DNA of 22,084 bases, from positions 1 to 22,084 of IMG/VR virus record IMGVR_UViG_3300003690_000088. The stretch is one strand, 5' to 3'. Positions 12,732 through 22,084 of the stretch are shown piece by piece; position 1 is the stretch's first letter, and each line of letters opens with the position of its first letter. The notes under the pieces are model-generated. The model was not told the DNA's origin, ran no database searches, and saw only the letters and a program-made list of their open reading frames with translations. Both the position numbers and the translations under genes were made by a program. This DNA comes from a virus.

Positions 12732-14843
12732 ATGGCATCGAAAAGCACAGTATATGATGAACTACAAAAGATTGCAAAAAGACTGACAGGTAGAGGTGCT
12801 GTTACATCTCGACCTATGTATACCGGAGGGCAAGTTGGTGGCACAACTATACCTAGTCTTACTTTTCCAGCATACGCAGAAAAAGCCAACATTGCGAGTA
12901 CCATTGAAACAAGAGTAGGGGATTTTCTTTCAAAGACCGCATTAACTCAGATTGAAAGAGTTGCGGGGAAAGAAGGAAAGGCAATAGCATCCGATTGGGC
13001 AGCAAACAAAATGCCTACAATGGAACAATTCTTAACTGCGAACCCAACAGAGAGACTTAAATATTTAGACAGCAAGGATACTTGGTCTGTAAAAGGACAA
13101 GCTGTTCGAGCTGGTCAAGTCGAGGCTTTGAAAAACGAACTTGCAATTCACGCAGGTGTGCAATTTCAGGCGATTAAATTGCAAGCAGAGAGGGATGATT
13201 ATAGTGTAACTGAGTTTAATCAACAGATAGATACAGTTGTAGATGGCTGGTCAAGCGCATTAAGAGAAATCGATCCTGATGCCAGCAACGCACTCAAAGC
13301 AACATTAGCCTCAACAGGTTATTCTGCTCTTACTGCGTACACCAACAAGAAAATAACCAGAAGCTATGATCAGAAGCAAGCAGCCCAATCTGTGGATGGT
13401 CAGAACTCTATAGAAAACATAGCAGAAACATTGGACAGAGTAATAGAGCAGAATATTAATGGAATAAAGATTTCCGATGAATATGGTGGAGAACCGGTGC
13501 TGGTGGACATGAACGAAGCCCTCGATACAGAGAAAAAGGTAGCCTTAAAAAGACTCAACCTGCTATCAGGTTCGGAGCAAATCAAATGGATGCAAGACTG
13601 GGATAAAGAAGTTCTACAGGCAAAGGGAAATATTCTGACTGGTTGGCTTTCAAGAGAGTCTGATTCGACATTGAATCAAAGCAAACTGATCAATCAGTTT
13701 GACGCAGAGAAAGCAACTGACGATTACTCATCCATAAAAGACCCAACCATGAGAGCTGTCTGGCTTTCTCTGGATGAGGAGGAAAGACAAACAATCAGAA
13801 AATCTCTCAGAGATATAAGAGATAATGCAGTAGATGATGATGCAAAAGAATTAGTAGCTAAGCAGGAGAATCCTGAAACAAAAGCGGATGTAGCTCGTCT
13901 AAATACTGAACATAATGCGAGTGCATTAGCCGGAGATAAAGAAAGGATGATAGAACTAAGAAAAGAAACGCAAGCAAAAGAAAAAGACAACGAAGCATAC
14001 TCGGAAACCCTTGAGATGATGATGAAGAAGGAACTAGACTGGGATCAAACAGATAAGGTCTTTTTTACTGAGTATTTTCCAGATGGTAGTGTGAGCAGAC
14101 ATCCTGATGAGGTGAAAATAGATGTGTTGGAAGCTATGATGGATGGTGAGCTGACGCAAGATGATTTGACTGATATGTACAATAAGGGCTTAATGTCCGG
14201 AGCTATGCACACGGAGTACGCAAAAAATCTAACAACATCACAAGACAAGTCTTTTACATCGATGAAGGCGTATATCAGAACGAGACTAGGCATCGCAGAT
14301 AATGTCTTTCTTAGCAGTCTGAAAGCAAATGACTACGAAAGATACAATGAAGCACTAGCTCACTTCTCAGCATGGTATTTTGATGTATTTGATCAGGGAG
14401 CCGATCCCCGCATCATGAATAATAAAACGATTCGAGAAAAAGCAGAAGAAGCAATTAGAATGGTAGATAAAAAATACTCTGTTAAAATGCAGGTTAGTGT
14501 GCTTTTCTCGGAGCTAACTAATAACGATTTGTTTGAGAGAGACTCAGATGCTTTGAATCGTTTCTTGAAGCTTAATCCTGGCTTAGATTATAAGCTTAAG
14601 CAAGGACAAACATCTCCTGGGCTAGGAGATATTTTGCTTGACGAAAATAATACTCATAAATTCATCAGATGGGTTGAGGGCAACCTGCGTGAAATGAACC
14701 CAAATGATTTGCCAGACAATTTTAAACGCCTTTCAGAAGATCAAAGGAGAAAAACGATTGATGCTGTGTTGGGACAGTTGAAAAAATGGGAAGAACTTAA
14801 AGGTTGGAAAACATACGTTACTGGTGTGATGATTAGTGATTAA
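12732..14843 (+). CDS. Internal core protein (T7 gp15-like position)
   Basis: A 703-residue soluble, helical protein rich in Lys, Glu, Asp and Ala, starting three bases after the gp14-like stop. T7 gp15 has 747 residues and the same place. The N-terminus MASKSTVYDELQKIAKRLTG leads into a Gly/Pro/Thr linker, then long helices (for example LNTEHNASALAGDKERMIEL). No enzymatic motif is visible. By analogy it would be part of the core stack on the portal and be ejected to form the periplasmic tunnel. Direct sequence similarity to gp15 is not obvious by eye, so the call depends on order, length and helical content. Confidence 0.75.
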   Translation: MASKSTVYDELQKIAKRLTGRGAVTSRPMYTGGQVGGTTIPSLTFPAYAEKANIASTIETRVGDFLSKTALTQIERVAGKEGKAIASDWAANKMPTMEQFLTANPTERLKYLDSKDTWSVKGQAVRAGQVEALKNELAIHAGVQFQAIKLQAERDDYSVTEFNQQIDTVVDGWSSALREIDPDASNALKATLASTGYSALTAYTNKKITRSYDQKQAAQSVDGQNSIENIAETLDRVIEQNINGIKISDEYGGEPVLVDMNEALDTEKKVALKRLNLLSGSEQIKWMQDWDKEVLQAKGNILTGWLSRESDSTLNQSKLINQFDAEKATDDYSSIKDPTMRAVWLSLDEEERQTIRKSLRDIRDNAVDDDAKELVAKQENPETKADVARLNTEHNASALAGDKERMIELRKETQAKEKDNEAYSETLEMMMKKELDWDQTDKVFFTEYFPDGSVSRHPDEVKIDVLEAMMDGELTQDDLTDMYNKGLMSGAMHTEYAKNLTTSQDKSFTSMKAYIRTRLGIADNVFLSSLKANDYERYNEALAHFSAWYFDVFDQGADPRIMNNKTIREKAEEAIRMVDKKYSVKMQVSVLFSELTNNDLFERDSDALNRFLKLNPGLDYKLKQGQTSPGLGDILLDENNTHKFIRWVEGNLREMNPNDLPDNFKRLSEDQRRKTIDAVLGQLKKWEELKGWKTYVTGVMISD

Positions 14844-14845
14844 TA

Positions 14846-17800
14846 ATGGCAGAAACAACAAAAAATAAAGAAACAGTCCAACGAGAGCTTGGTTCATTCC
14901 CGCCAGAGATTGAAGCAAAGCTAAGAGAGAAAGGCGTGAAAACGTTTTACAAGGATGCCAAGAAGGGCGAACCTATTTCCATTACTGTTGGGAAAGGGTC
15001 GATTGTAGCATCAGACGATGCAAAGCAAGGGAAATCGGAAGAATCGTCAGCACCGATCTTTCATAGAGACACATCTGAACCCGAGGAGACACCAGAGAAA
15101 ATTATTGACACATCCGACCCAGACCTCGCTAGACCAGATGGTGAGACTTATTACAATCATCCGACAGGGCAACCTGTGGAGGAGATTCTTTTCAATGATG
15201 GCTCCAGTCAGTATATATCAAGAGAAGCCTGGCGAAACTCTAAGATGCTTGCGAACACTCCAAATATGCTGAAAGGTAAAGATGAGATTGACTATCTTGA
15301 CTTCGAAGCCATTCAATCTGACGAAGATAACCCAGCAGAGGAAATAACAGACCAGGTTCATGAAGATGGTTTAAAATCCTCATTTCACAGGGGACTTATT
15401 GCTATACCATCAGGTATCGCTGCACTAGGAGAAGGAATGGGAGAGACTTTTGTTGCTGTCGCTTCCTCTATTTATCCTGATCTAAAAGAAGGATTTGACA
15501 AAGAAGCAGCTCGATTGGCGAAGTTAAGAGATTGGATGGATGAAAAAGGTATTATTGAAAAAGATTTTGAGGGTCTCGGTTATTGGTCATTACTTGCTGG
15601 TGCTACTCAGTATATGACTGGTTATGCTGGTGCGTATGGTGCTTTTACGAAATTCTTTAAAGTTACAAAAAAGTCCGGTATGCTAATGTTGATTTCAAGA
15701 CTAATAGCAGGTGAGGGTGGCGTTGGTGTTGTGCATAAATCCGAGGAATTAGGAATGATACAGTCATTTAAAGACTGGATAGAAGATGCGTTTAATCTGG
15801 ATGCGCTGCCGTCAGAGAGCATGGCAAAAGCTCTTTGGGAGTATATATCATCAGCGGACCCTGACGATTCCGTTCTTGAGAGAAAATTCAAAGTAGCCAT
15901 CGGTGATGGCTCTTTGTTTGTAGTGCTAGGCGCTGTTGGTCATGTCGGCTTGAGACAGCTTAGACAATGGGCTAAGAAGAATCCGAAAGAAGCAGAAGTT
16001 CTGAGAAAGAAAATGATTAAGATTAAGGCTAAGGCATTCGCCGGAGTGGCAAACATGATTTTTGGAGCCAAAGGTCTATATCAATCGATCAAAAAAGGCA
16101 GGTATGCGGAAGTGTCTGCAAAGGGTCAAAAGTTTATCTTGCCTTTTGTGGGTGCTGGTGGTGTCGTCTTATCTGCTGAGGATGCAGAAGCAAGAGGTTG
16201 GATTAAAGGAGTGTTTACATCAGGGCTTGCAAGAGCTGTTAAGGAAATTCCAGAAAAAGGAACAGGAAAACAAATATTAGGTCAAATTAGAAATATTCCT
16301 GGCGTTAAAGAAACCGAAATAAAATGGATGGAACTTGATGATTTTTTAATGAATAAGGAATTCGTTACCAAGCAGGAAGTATTAGATTGGGTTAAAGCTA
16401 ACAGAATTGAAGTGCGTGAAACTCAATTTCCTAAAAAAATTTCCACAGAAGATCGAGAATTGAGCAAACGAATCAAGGCTGTTTGGAAACGAAGAACTGA
16501 ATACGAAGAAGCACCGCATACATGGTATGATTATGATAATATTCATTATGAAAGCACTTATAGGCGATCCGCTCTTGATGATTCTACTATACCGCAATCA
16601 AAAGCTGAACTCAGGCAATCATTAGGTCGATTTCAAGAACAAGCCCATGGAAGTCTTATTGAAAGTTTTAGAGATGTAGATACAAAGATGTTAGATGTTG
16701 ATGGTATAATTAAAAAATATAAAAAAGCAGGTAAAGATGCTGTAGAATTTATTAGAGTTAAAAAACAGGTCTCTGGTGGACTACGACCATCTAGTGAATT
16801 GGAGTTCATGAGTAGAGCTGAATGGAAATCTAAGGTAAAAGCCGCTAAAACAGACTTTCGTACTAATTACAAAGTAGATAGCATTATAACATTATCAAAG
16901 TCAGAATTGATAAAATATTCAATCGAATCTGATAGCAGAATGTTAGGAGCCCTTTCTCAGGAAAAAACTGGAGCAGCAAGATTTGAAAAACAATGGACCG
17001 AGAGTGGTGGAACAGAGTATACGGAATTAATTTTTTCCATTAAATGGGGTAAAGGAGACATTCCTGTCATTCCTGTTGAGTTAGGCAGGTTCTCCAAAAC
17101 TCAAGGAATCCCTGAATTGCCACCACGCTTGTTCGGGATGAAGCTCTTGAAGGACAAAACAGAGAGAGGAACTGTTGAATTTAGCATGAGACGGCACATG
17201 GATGTTCCAGGAGAGATAGCTCATGTAAGATTTAAAACAAGAATAGATTCTAAAGGTCGCAAAATTTTAGCAGTTGAAGAAATGCAACAGGACTTCAGGG
17301 GAACTGCACAACTGACTTCCGAACTCGATCCAGCGAAACTTGGCATTGGAGAGATTCCGGGTATTCCTGGACACCCTCATCGTGCCCGTTTAAACGATCC
17401 TCTTAAAGATCAAGAGGGAAAATTATTGACGCATGATGTAGGACTAGGAGCGAGAGCCAAAGATGGAAGGTGGATTGTAGACTTTCCACTTAAAAATACT
17501 TGGTATGAAATGACAATTAGAAGATTAGTTAGATATGCTGCTGATAATGATTTTGATGCTATTTCAGTTCCTAAAGCATCCATCATTCAGAAAAGGTATA
17601 AATTAACAAGTAAAATTAATTCCTTTGAAATTTATTCTTTTGATTTAGAAAAAAAGACAGTTCAATTCAGAGCTACAGATATAGAAGATCGAACACAAGT
17701 ATGGGTGGACATTAACGATATATGGTCGTTTGATAGAGTTGAAAAAGAATTTAGTAAAGAAGTATTAGATAAAATTGTTGCTGAAGGAAAGCTGACTGTT

Positions 17801-18364
17801 GCAAAAAACAGACGTGCCGCTGCTCGCCCAACGACCGCATATCGTCCTGAAGATTATGGTAAGTCGAATACCAAATTACCCTTTTACGATGACGGAACAG
17901 GCCGTAGCCATACGATACACTACGAGATCAAATTACCAAAAACTTTAGCTGTTAATTATGGTGGAAAAGGTAAAGAGCAACTTTATAATAAAGCAATTCC
18001 TAGCTATATGAAAAAGTTTGCAAAGAAATGGGATGCTAAAGTTTATGATGACTTCATACTAAAGAGACCACAACTAGGAGATTATTGGGATGAAAAGAGA
18101 GCAGGAGCTAGAATCCCAGTAACCGTTTTAGAAGTTACTCCAGCGATGAAAAAAGCAGCTAAAGAAAGCGGCGTAGATATATTTAATATTCTAACTCCTA
18201 CTCTAGCCGGAGCCGGAACAGAAATGTTATCTGGAAAGGAAGCAGAAGCTAATCCCATGCAGATTGATAGAATCATAGATGCTTATCCAGCAGAACCACC
18301 GGAACGAAGCCTTCAAGATCAGCTTGGCTTATCTCAAGAGAGAGGAGCAGAAAGTGGCGATTAA
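14846..18364 (+). CDS. Giant virion/ejection protein with polyvalent-protein-like domain, 1172 aa
   Basis: Begins two bases after the gp15-like stop. Residues 1-180 are acidic and probably disordered. Residues about 180-300 and 356-450 contain several hydrophobic, Gly/Ala-rich segments (such as GLIAIPSGIAALGEGMGETF) that could enter membranes. Around 463-540 is GTGKQILGQIRNIPGVKETE with VTKQEVLDWVKANRIEV, and around 793-1069 are VRFKTRIDSKGRKILAVEEM, QQDF (814-817), NTWYEM with RRLVRYAADNDFDAI (884-906), and YNKAIPSYMKKFAKKWDAKV. These match domains in phage and plasmid 'polyvalent' proteins (compare 'EEIQSDWH ... TWHELALKRALRYAAE ... YDKIIPKFLNKYVKK'). Enzymatic function is unknown. It likely is packaged and ejected with the DNA. 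No transglycosylase motif is seen. Confidence 0.8.
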   Translation: MAETTKNKETVQRELGSFPPEIEAKLREKGVKTFYKDAKKGEPISITVGKGSIVASDDAKQGKSEESSAPIFHRDTSEPEETPEKIIDTSDPDLARPDGETYYNHPTGQPVEEILFNDGSSQYISREAWRNSKMLANTPNMLKGKDEIDYLDFEAIQSDEDNPAEEITDQVHEDGLKSSFHRGLIAIPSGIAALGEGMGETFVAVASSIYPDLKEGFDKEAARLAKLRDWMDEKGIIEKDFEGLGYWSLLAGATQYMTGYAGAYGAFTKFFKVTKKSGMLMLISRLIAGEGGVGVVHKSEELGMIQSFKDWIEDAFNLDALPSESMAKALWEYISSADPDDSVLERKFKVAIGDGSLFVVLGAVGHVGLRQLRQWAKKNPKEAEVLRKKMIKIKAKAFAGVANMIFGAKGLYQSIKKGRYAEVSAKGQKFILPFVGAGGVVLSAEDAEARGWIKGVFTSGLARAVKEIPEKGTGKQILGQIRNIPGVKETEIKWMELDDFLMNKEFVTKQEVLDWVKANRIEVRETQFPKKISTEDRELSKRIKAVWKRRTEYEEAPHTWYDYDNIHYESTYRRSALDDSTIPQSKAELRQSLGRFQEQAHGSLIESFRDVDTKMLDVDGIIKKYKKAGKDAVEFIRVKKQVSGGLRPSSELEFMSRAEWKSKVKAAKTDFRTNYKVDSIITLSKSELIKYSIESDSRMLGALSQEKTGAARFEKQWTESGGTEYTELIFSIKWGKGDIPVIPVELGRFSKTQGIPELPPRLFGMKLLKDKTERGTVEFSMRRHMDVPGEIAHVRFKTRIDSKGRKILAVEEMQQDFRGTAQLTSELDPAKLGIGEIPGIPGHPHRARLNDPLKDQEGKLLTHDVGLGARAKDGRWIVDFPLKNTWYEMTIRRLVRYAADNDFDAISVPKASIIQKRYKLTSKINSFEIYSFDLEKKTVQFRATDIEDRTQVWVDINDIWSFDRVEKEFSKEVLDKIVAEGKLTVAKNRRAAARPTTAYRPEDYGKSNTKLPFYDDGTGRSHTIHYEIKLPKTLAVNYGGKGKEQLYNKAIPSYMKKFAKKWDAKVYDDFILKRPQLGDYWDEKRAGARIPVTVLEVTPAMKKAAKESGVDIFNILTPTLAGAGTEMLSGKEAEANPMQIDRIIDAYPAEPPERSLQDQLGLSQERGAESGD

Positions 18365-21300
18365 AAAAGAAGATACGATGAATAAGAACCCTATCGAGAC
18401 AGAAACATTAATTGAGGAAGCTCCAGCTCTTAACGATGATGAATCTCCAGATATGTCGCAATCGGCAGAAGAATATGATTTGGCGATGACATCTTTAAAA
18501 TCACTCCATTCTGCTAAAGGAGGGAAAAAGCTTAAAGGAGAAAAACCAAAAGTTGATGCGGAAACCCCATTACCTAAACTTGAAGAAGATCAACTCACAC
18601 GAGAGAAAGTCAAAGAGTTCGAGAAAGACCTGTCGTTAAAAGAACGTACAATGTTGCAAGACAGACAAAAAAAAGATGCAATAATTCGAGACATGGACAG
18701 ACCAGCTCAAATTCTCGAAGATGCGATTGTAATAAAAGGCGTTGGTAAAGAGGATCGTGCCAGAGTTGCTGAGATGTTCAAAGAATTAACAGGTGGAAAT
18801 ATCTTGCCTGCGATAAAGGATGCTGGAAGAAGGCAGCTAGAAGGGATACCTTTTCTAAGCAAAAAATTAAAAGGAACATCTTTTGAGCATAAACCCACAC
18901 ACACAATATCCTCAGCAGATGATATGCACAAACTCGTTGAAAGGCATTTCCCAGAAGTGTTTAAAGCCGCCGAGACCGGAAGCATTACAATGAAAACAAT
19001 TCTAAGGCAAGCTGCAAAGCTAGATCAAGATGTTTACCGGAAACTGCTTAAAGCAAATAGAGGAGGAGGGTCTTTTTCACCTAAAGTATTGGCTAGAGGT
19101 TTGATAGAAATTGAGATAACGAGAGGCAGGGCAGCAAGTGCCGCCATAAAGGTTCAAGAGCTTTTGAGTCAAGGTAATTTTTCATCCGCAGAGGAGGCTC
19201 TTACAGAATTTATCAGAGCAATTCATTTGAACACAGCAATTACAGCCAATGTTGTTGGCGACTTGTCCACCGCAGGTCAGAAACTTGCTGTAAAAAGACA
19301 CTTCCGAGGAAGTCCTGATCTGCCTTTTTTAGAGAAACAGAGCCACATACTCGATCAAGTAAAAAGTTTATACTCCAAAGAAACGCAGAAGCTCGACTTA
19401 GAGCAAGCTAGAAGAATTACCGCCGCCTATCTCACATTATCCAAATCAGGAAAACAAAAGCTCTCGAAAAGAATATCAAGAGAACCAAACTTGGCAGATG
19501 CTTGGGCGGAAGGTTTTCTTAATGCGTTGCTTTCAAGCCCGATAACCCACATGGTCAATCTTGGTGGTAACTTTGCTTTCAATGTTGTAAGAGGATTTGA
19601 ATATGGTCTAGCCGGTCTCATGGGGGAGGGAAGGCATTATGGCTCAAAATTAGTACATGAACTTAAGGAATCTAGCCGAATACGCAAAGAACGCAGATCA
19701 GGAACAGGAGCCAAGTTGGAAAAAGACCCAGAGACACCTGGTTCTTTGCATATTCAAAGAATACCATTTACCGGGGTTGAAGGAAATCTGAGATTACGAA
19801 ATGTCCTGGGTATGGTCTCGTCTATTCGTTCTGCTTCCAGATTAGCAATAGCCAATCTGAGCCACACTTTCAAAAAAGGCGTGCCACTAGATGATATGAC
19901 CAAGATAGATGCGAGAAGGCAGAATGCCATAGGGAAAGAACTGCTTCCATCTGGATTACAAAACACCGTTCTTGGTAGGATATTAGACGCATACGGATCA
20001 TTGGCAAGATTCCCTGGCAGAGCATTAGTTTCCTCTGATGAAATGACGAAGGGTTTCCTATATAGAATTGAGTTGGAGAAAATGGCTGGTTTTAAATACG
20101 ATGATGTCTTAGCCGCTGAACTTAAGATGGGAACCGATCTCAAGAAGGCGAGAGAAATTGCGGAATTGTCCGCCGCTAAAACACTTCACAATCCAGACAA
20201 GGCTACAATAGACGAGCTGACGAGATTATCGAGAGAGGGCACTTTTACAGGAGAGTTAGAAGGTTTCTTTAAAGATGTGCAAAACACCATGAATCACCCA
20301 GGCATGAAACTGTTTGTTCCTTTCTACAGAACGATTGTCAACATATTCCTGGAACACTCGAAGCGAAATCCTGCGTTGTGGCTATTAATGCCAAAAGTCA
20401 GAAAAGCACTTCTAGGCGGAGACGGACCAGCAGCTCAACAGCTTGCTGCTTCAAGACTAATAATAGGAGCCACGATGATGTATCAATTTGGTTCATTCTC
20501 CTATGGGGTTGCGGAGAGAGGTGCAGGTATGATAATCACCGGCAGGGCGCCTCATAATGCAGCAGAAAGAGATGCTTTTCATCGTTCTGGTTTGCAGGCA
20601 TATTCTATTAACAGAAGAATCGGATGGGAAAAAGACCCAGAGACAGGAGAATATTTACTACAAGACCCTAATTATTACGACCCAGATAGAGTGCGGAGCA
20701 GGGAGGCTTCGGGGTACTTTCCTTCAGAAGAAGATAACAGAGTACCTATTTATAAAAGTTATTCTTATGCAAGATGGGAGCCGATTGCATCTATGCTAGG
20801 TATGGCTGCGGATACGGCTGCTGCACTTGCCCAACCTTCATTTAGCCAGGCTGATTATAGCCAGAGACACATTAATGCGTTTGTTTCTGGCGCAGGATCG
20901 ATAGTGGGATATTTGAACGAACAACCATTTTTGCAGGGAGTTTCTGATATAGCTAGAATAGTACAAGGTGGTGGATCAGGTGATATGGATAGCACAAGAT
21001 TTGAACAAGCATTTGAACTGCTAGGAGAGAAACTGACGAGTGGTTTGACCAAATTAAATTTGTTGATGCCAGGCAGCTCTCTTTGGAGATCATTATCAAG
21101 ATGGCAGGACCCAACTGTCTACGATAATACAAACAGCGAAGATGATTTCTACGCCGACATGACAGGTCCAGCTGGTTCCTTTTTTCAAGGGGTATACAAA
21201 GAACTTAATGCAGGCAGAGGTAATATTGCAAGAGTCTTAGCTAAAGGTGGGGTTAAGGTTTTGTCAAACTATAGCAGACCGAAAACAAATATTTTCGCAC

Positions 21301-21854
21301 AAGTTGCAAAAACAGCTCCAGGCAGTATGTTTAATCCTGTGAAGATTGTACTCTCAAAGGCAGCACCTGGTTATGAAGATTATCGTAGAGTTCATTTTGA
21401 GTTTCTAAAATTAGGGCGATATAACCCTAATCGTACTGCGGTTCTTACAAGAGTAGGCGACAAAGTTGCTAACCATCACCTGGGATGGCAACCAAAGAAC
21501 GACATAATAAAATATTTAAACTTTATGACTGATTTCGCATCTGCAGATGAACGAAAAAAAGTAGATGGGTACATCTTAACGGAAGATGGTTTTGTCGATA
21601 AAGATGGAAAGATGGTTCGTAGTGCGTTTATTGATGACATCTTGGAAGTGATGAACGAACCAGATTATGGAAGGCATGAGATTTCTGATCGAATAGCAGC
21701 GATAAGAAGTATCTATAACAAAAGATTGGACAATGCGCTAAACTTAGTTAAAACAATCGGAAGATACCCGAAACTCTCCGGTGCGATGATAGATGAAAAA
21801 AAACTAAAAGAAAAAAATGAACAGATATATAAGGAGAAACTGAGATTTCGATAA
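18354..21854 (+). CDS. Second giant virion/ejection protein, 1166 aa, with membrane-like segments
   Basis: The start chosen is GTG 18354, with AGGAG (18343-18347) six bases upstream, overlapping the previous gene by 11 bases; the frame is open further upstream, and ATG 18378 is an alternative. Residues 1-110 are acidic and disordered-like. Residues about 389-425 (LNALLSSPITHMVNLGGNFA) and 548-580 (RALVSSDEMTKGFLYRIELE) are typical of very large phage internal proteins, as are HPGMKLFVPFYRTIVNIFLE (648-667), a hydrophobic stretch with YQFGSFSYGVAERGAGMIIT (710-729), GLQAYSINRRIGWEKDP, and SYARWEPIASMLGMAADT. This set recurs in polyvalent-type phage proteins, usually at the end of the core gene block. 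It would be ejected and may span the inner membrane in place of T7 gp16. No catalytic residues are recognised. Confidence 0.8.
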   Translation: MAIKKEDTMNKNPIETETLIEEAPALNDDESPDMSQSAEEYDLAMTSLKSLHSAKGGKKLKGEKPKVDAETPLPKLEEDQLTREKVKEFEKDLSLKERTMLQDRQKKDAIIRDMDRPAQILEDAIVIKGVGKEDRARVAEMFKELTGGNILPAIKDAGRRQLEGIPFLSKKLKGTSFEHKPTHTISSADDMHKLVERHFPEVFKAAETGSITMKTILRQAAKLDQDVYRKLLKANRGGGSFSPKVLARGLIEIEITRGRAASAAIKVQELLSQGNFSSAEEALTEFIRAIHLNTAITANVVGDLSTAGQKLAVKRHFRGSPDLPFLEKQSHILDQVKSLYSKETQKLDLEQARRITAAYLTLSKSGKQKLSKRISREPNLADAWAEGFLNALLSSPITHMVNLGGNFAFNVVRGFEYGLAGLMGEGRHYGSKLVHELKESSRIRKERRSGTGAKLEKDPETPGSLHIQRIPFTGVEGNLRLRNVLGMVSSIRSASRLAIANLSHTFKKGVPLDDMTKIDARRQNAIGKELLPSGLQNTVLGRILDAYGSLARFPGRALVSSDEMTKGFLYRIELEKMAGFKYDDVLAAELKMGTDLKKAREIAELSAAKTLHNPDKATIDELTRLSREGTFTGELEGFFKDVQNTMNHPGMKLFVPFYRTIVNIFLEHSKRNPALWLLMPKVRKALLGGDGPAAQQLAASRLIIGATMMYQFGSFSYGVAERGAGMIITGRAPHNAAERDAFHRSGLQAYSINRRIGWEKDPETGEYLLQDPNYYDPDRVRSREASGYFPSEEDNRVPIYKSYSYARWEPIASMLGMAADTAAALAQPSFSQADYSQRHINAFVSGAGSIVGYLNEQPFLQGVSDIARIVQGGGSGDMDSTRFEQAFELLGEKLTSGLTKLNLLMPGSSLWRSLSRWQDPTVYDNTNSEDDFYADMTGPAGSFFQGVYKELNAGRGNIARVLAKGGVKVLSNYSRPKTNIFAQVAKTAPGSMFNPVKIVLSKAAPGYEDYRRVHFEFLKLGRYNPNRTAVLTRVGDKVANHHLGWQPKNDIIKYLNFMTDFASADERKKVDGYILTEDGFVDKDGKMVRSAFIDDILEVMNEPDYGRHEISDRIAAIRSIYNKRLDNALNLVKTIGRYPKLSGAMIDEKKLKEKNEQIYKEKLRFR

Positions 21855-21947
21855 TGTAATGAAAATGATTGCGACTAATAATATCTCTTTATTTGAATTA
21901 ACAATTTCGCTATGTTAGAAAAAGCAGATTAGACAAGGTAAAAATTT

Positions 21948-22084
21948 ATGGCAACTTTCGACATTAATGACGTAGCACGCAGGGTTCAGTACACCAGCTC
22001 GGGAAGTACAGGTCCTCATACTTTTAGTTTTCAGGTTAATGATACCTCAGAAATTAAAGTTTATGTTGACGACACGCTCAAGAC
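21948..22084 (+). CDS. Tail fibre protein, T7 gp17-like N-terminal domain (3' truncated by window)
   Basis: ATG 21948 has AAGG (21934-21937) about ten bases upstream. The 45 visible residues, including ARRVQYTSSGSTGPHTFSFQ and NDTSEIKVYVDDTLK, match the beginning of the T7 tail fibre N-terminal domain family (typical 'YTaxxGqxxFtFxFxVnxxxdIkVYvn'), which attaches the fibre to the adaptor/nozzle. The receptor-binding part lies beyond the window. A 93-base gap separates it from the previous gene. Confidence 0.85.
   Translation, partial: MATFDINDVARRVQYTSSGSTGPHTFSFQVNDTSEIKVYVDDTLK

Noticed and set aside
18279-18353. Upstream extension of the second giant protein (25 codons)
   Set aside because: It overlaps the end of the previous gene extensively and lacks the good Shine-Dalgarno site found before GTG 18354.
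19754-20143. Minus-strand open frame of 129 codons
   Set aside because: Antisense shadow of the second giant protein, with low-complexity Ser/Pro composition typical of reverse frames.
21855-21947. Possible promoter or tiny gene before the tail fibre
   Set aside because: A 19-codon frame at 21859 and weak AT-rich -10-like strings are present, but no -35 match with correct spacing and no ribosome site support either. The 93 bases look like an ordinary spacer.
1-22084. CRISPR arrays, insertion sequences, integrase attachment sites, diversity-generating repeats
   Set aside because: No regular direct repeats, transposase, integrase or reverse transcriptase frames were seen on either strand.

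Overview
The window is a 22 kb segment of a tailed double-stranded DNA phage with a T7-like (podovirus-type) virion module. It is moderately AT-rich and almost entirely coded on the + strand. The order terminase, portal, scaffold, capsid, tail tubular A and B, internal virion proteins, T7-type tail fibre is directly readable. The host is not identifiable. A Bax-like glucosaminidase lysin and the gene style suggest a Gram-negative, possibly marine, bacterium (inference). No RNA polymerase, replication or integration gene falls in this segment.

Layout. Positions 1-1662 hold the end of a beta-class DNA methyltransferase, a membrane-targeted glucosaminidase (probable lysin) and several small overlapping genes, one a single-span membrane protein. 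Positions 1663-7292 form a tight, largely overlapping run: large terminase, GNAT-like protein, four small genes, portal, a Bbp19-like small protein, scaffold and a mini-HNH protein. Positions 7299-7924 hold a break in this order: a minus-strand gene with its own Shine-Dalgarno sequence, a strong minus-strand terminator and a candidate promoter, followed by a structured leader in front of the capsid gene. Positions 7925-9069 encode the capsid and a small capsid-associated protein, closed by a GCAA-tetraloop terminator. Positions 9153-22084 hold tail tubular A and B, gp14-like and gp15-like core proteins, two giant (about 1170 residue) virion proteins, and the start of a gp17-like tail fibre.

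The most notable feature is the reverse-oriented 112-residue gene. Its C-terminus resembles ribosomal protein bS18, and its flanking signals make it look like a self-contained 'moron' cassette set inside the head operon, divergent from the capsid promoter and leader. The second is the replacement of a single T7 gp16-type ejection protein by two giant proteins. Both resemble phage 'polyvalent' proteins, and neither has a recognisable transglycosylase motif by eye.
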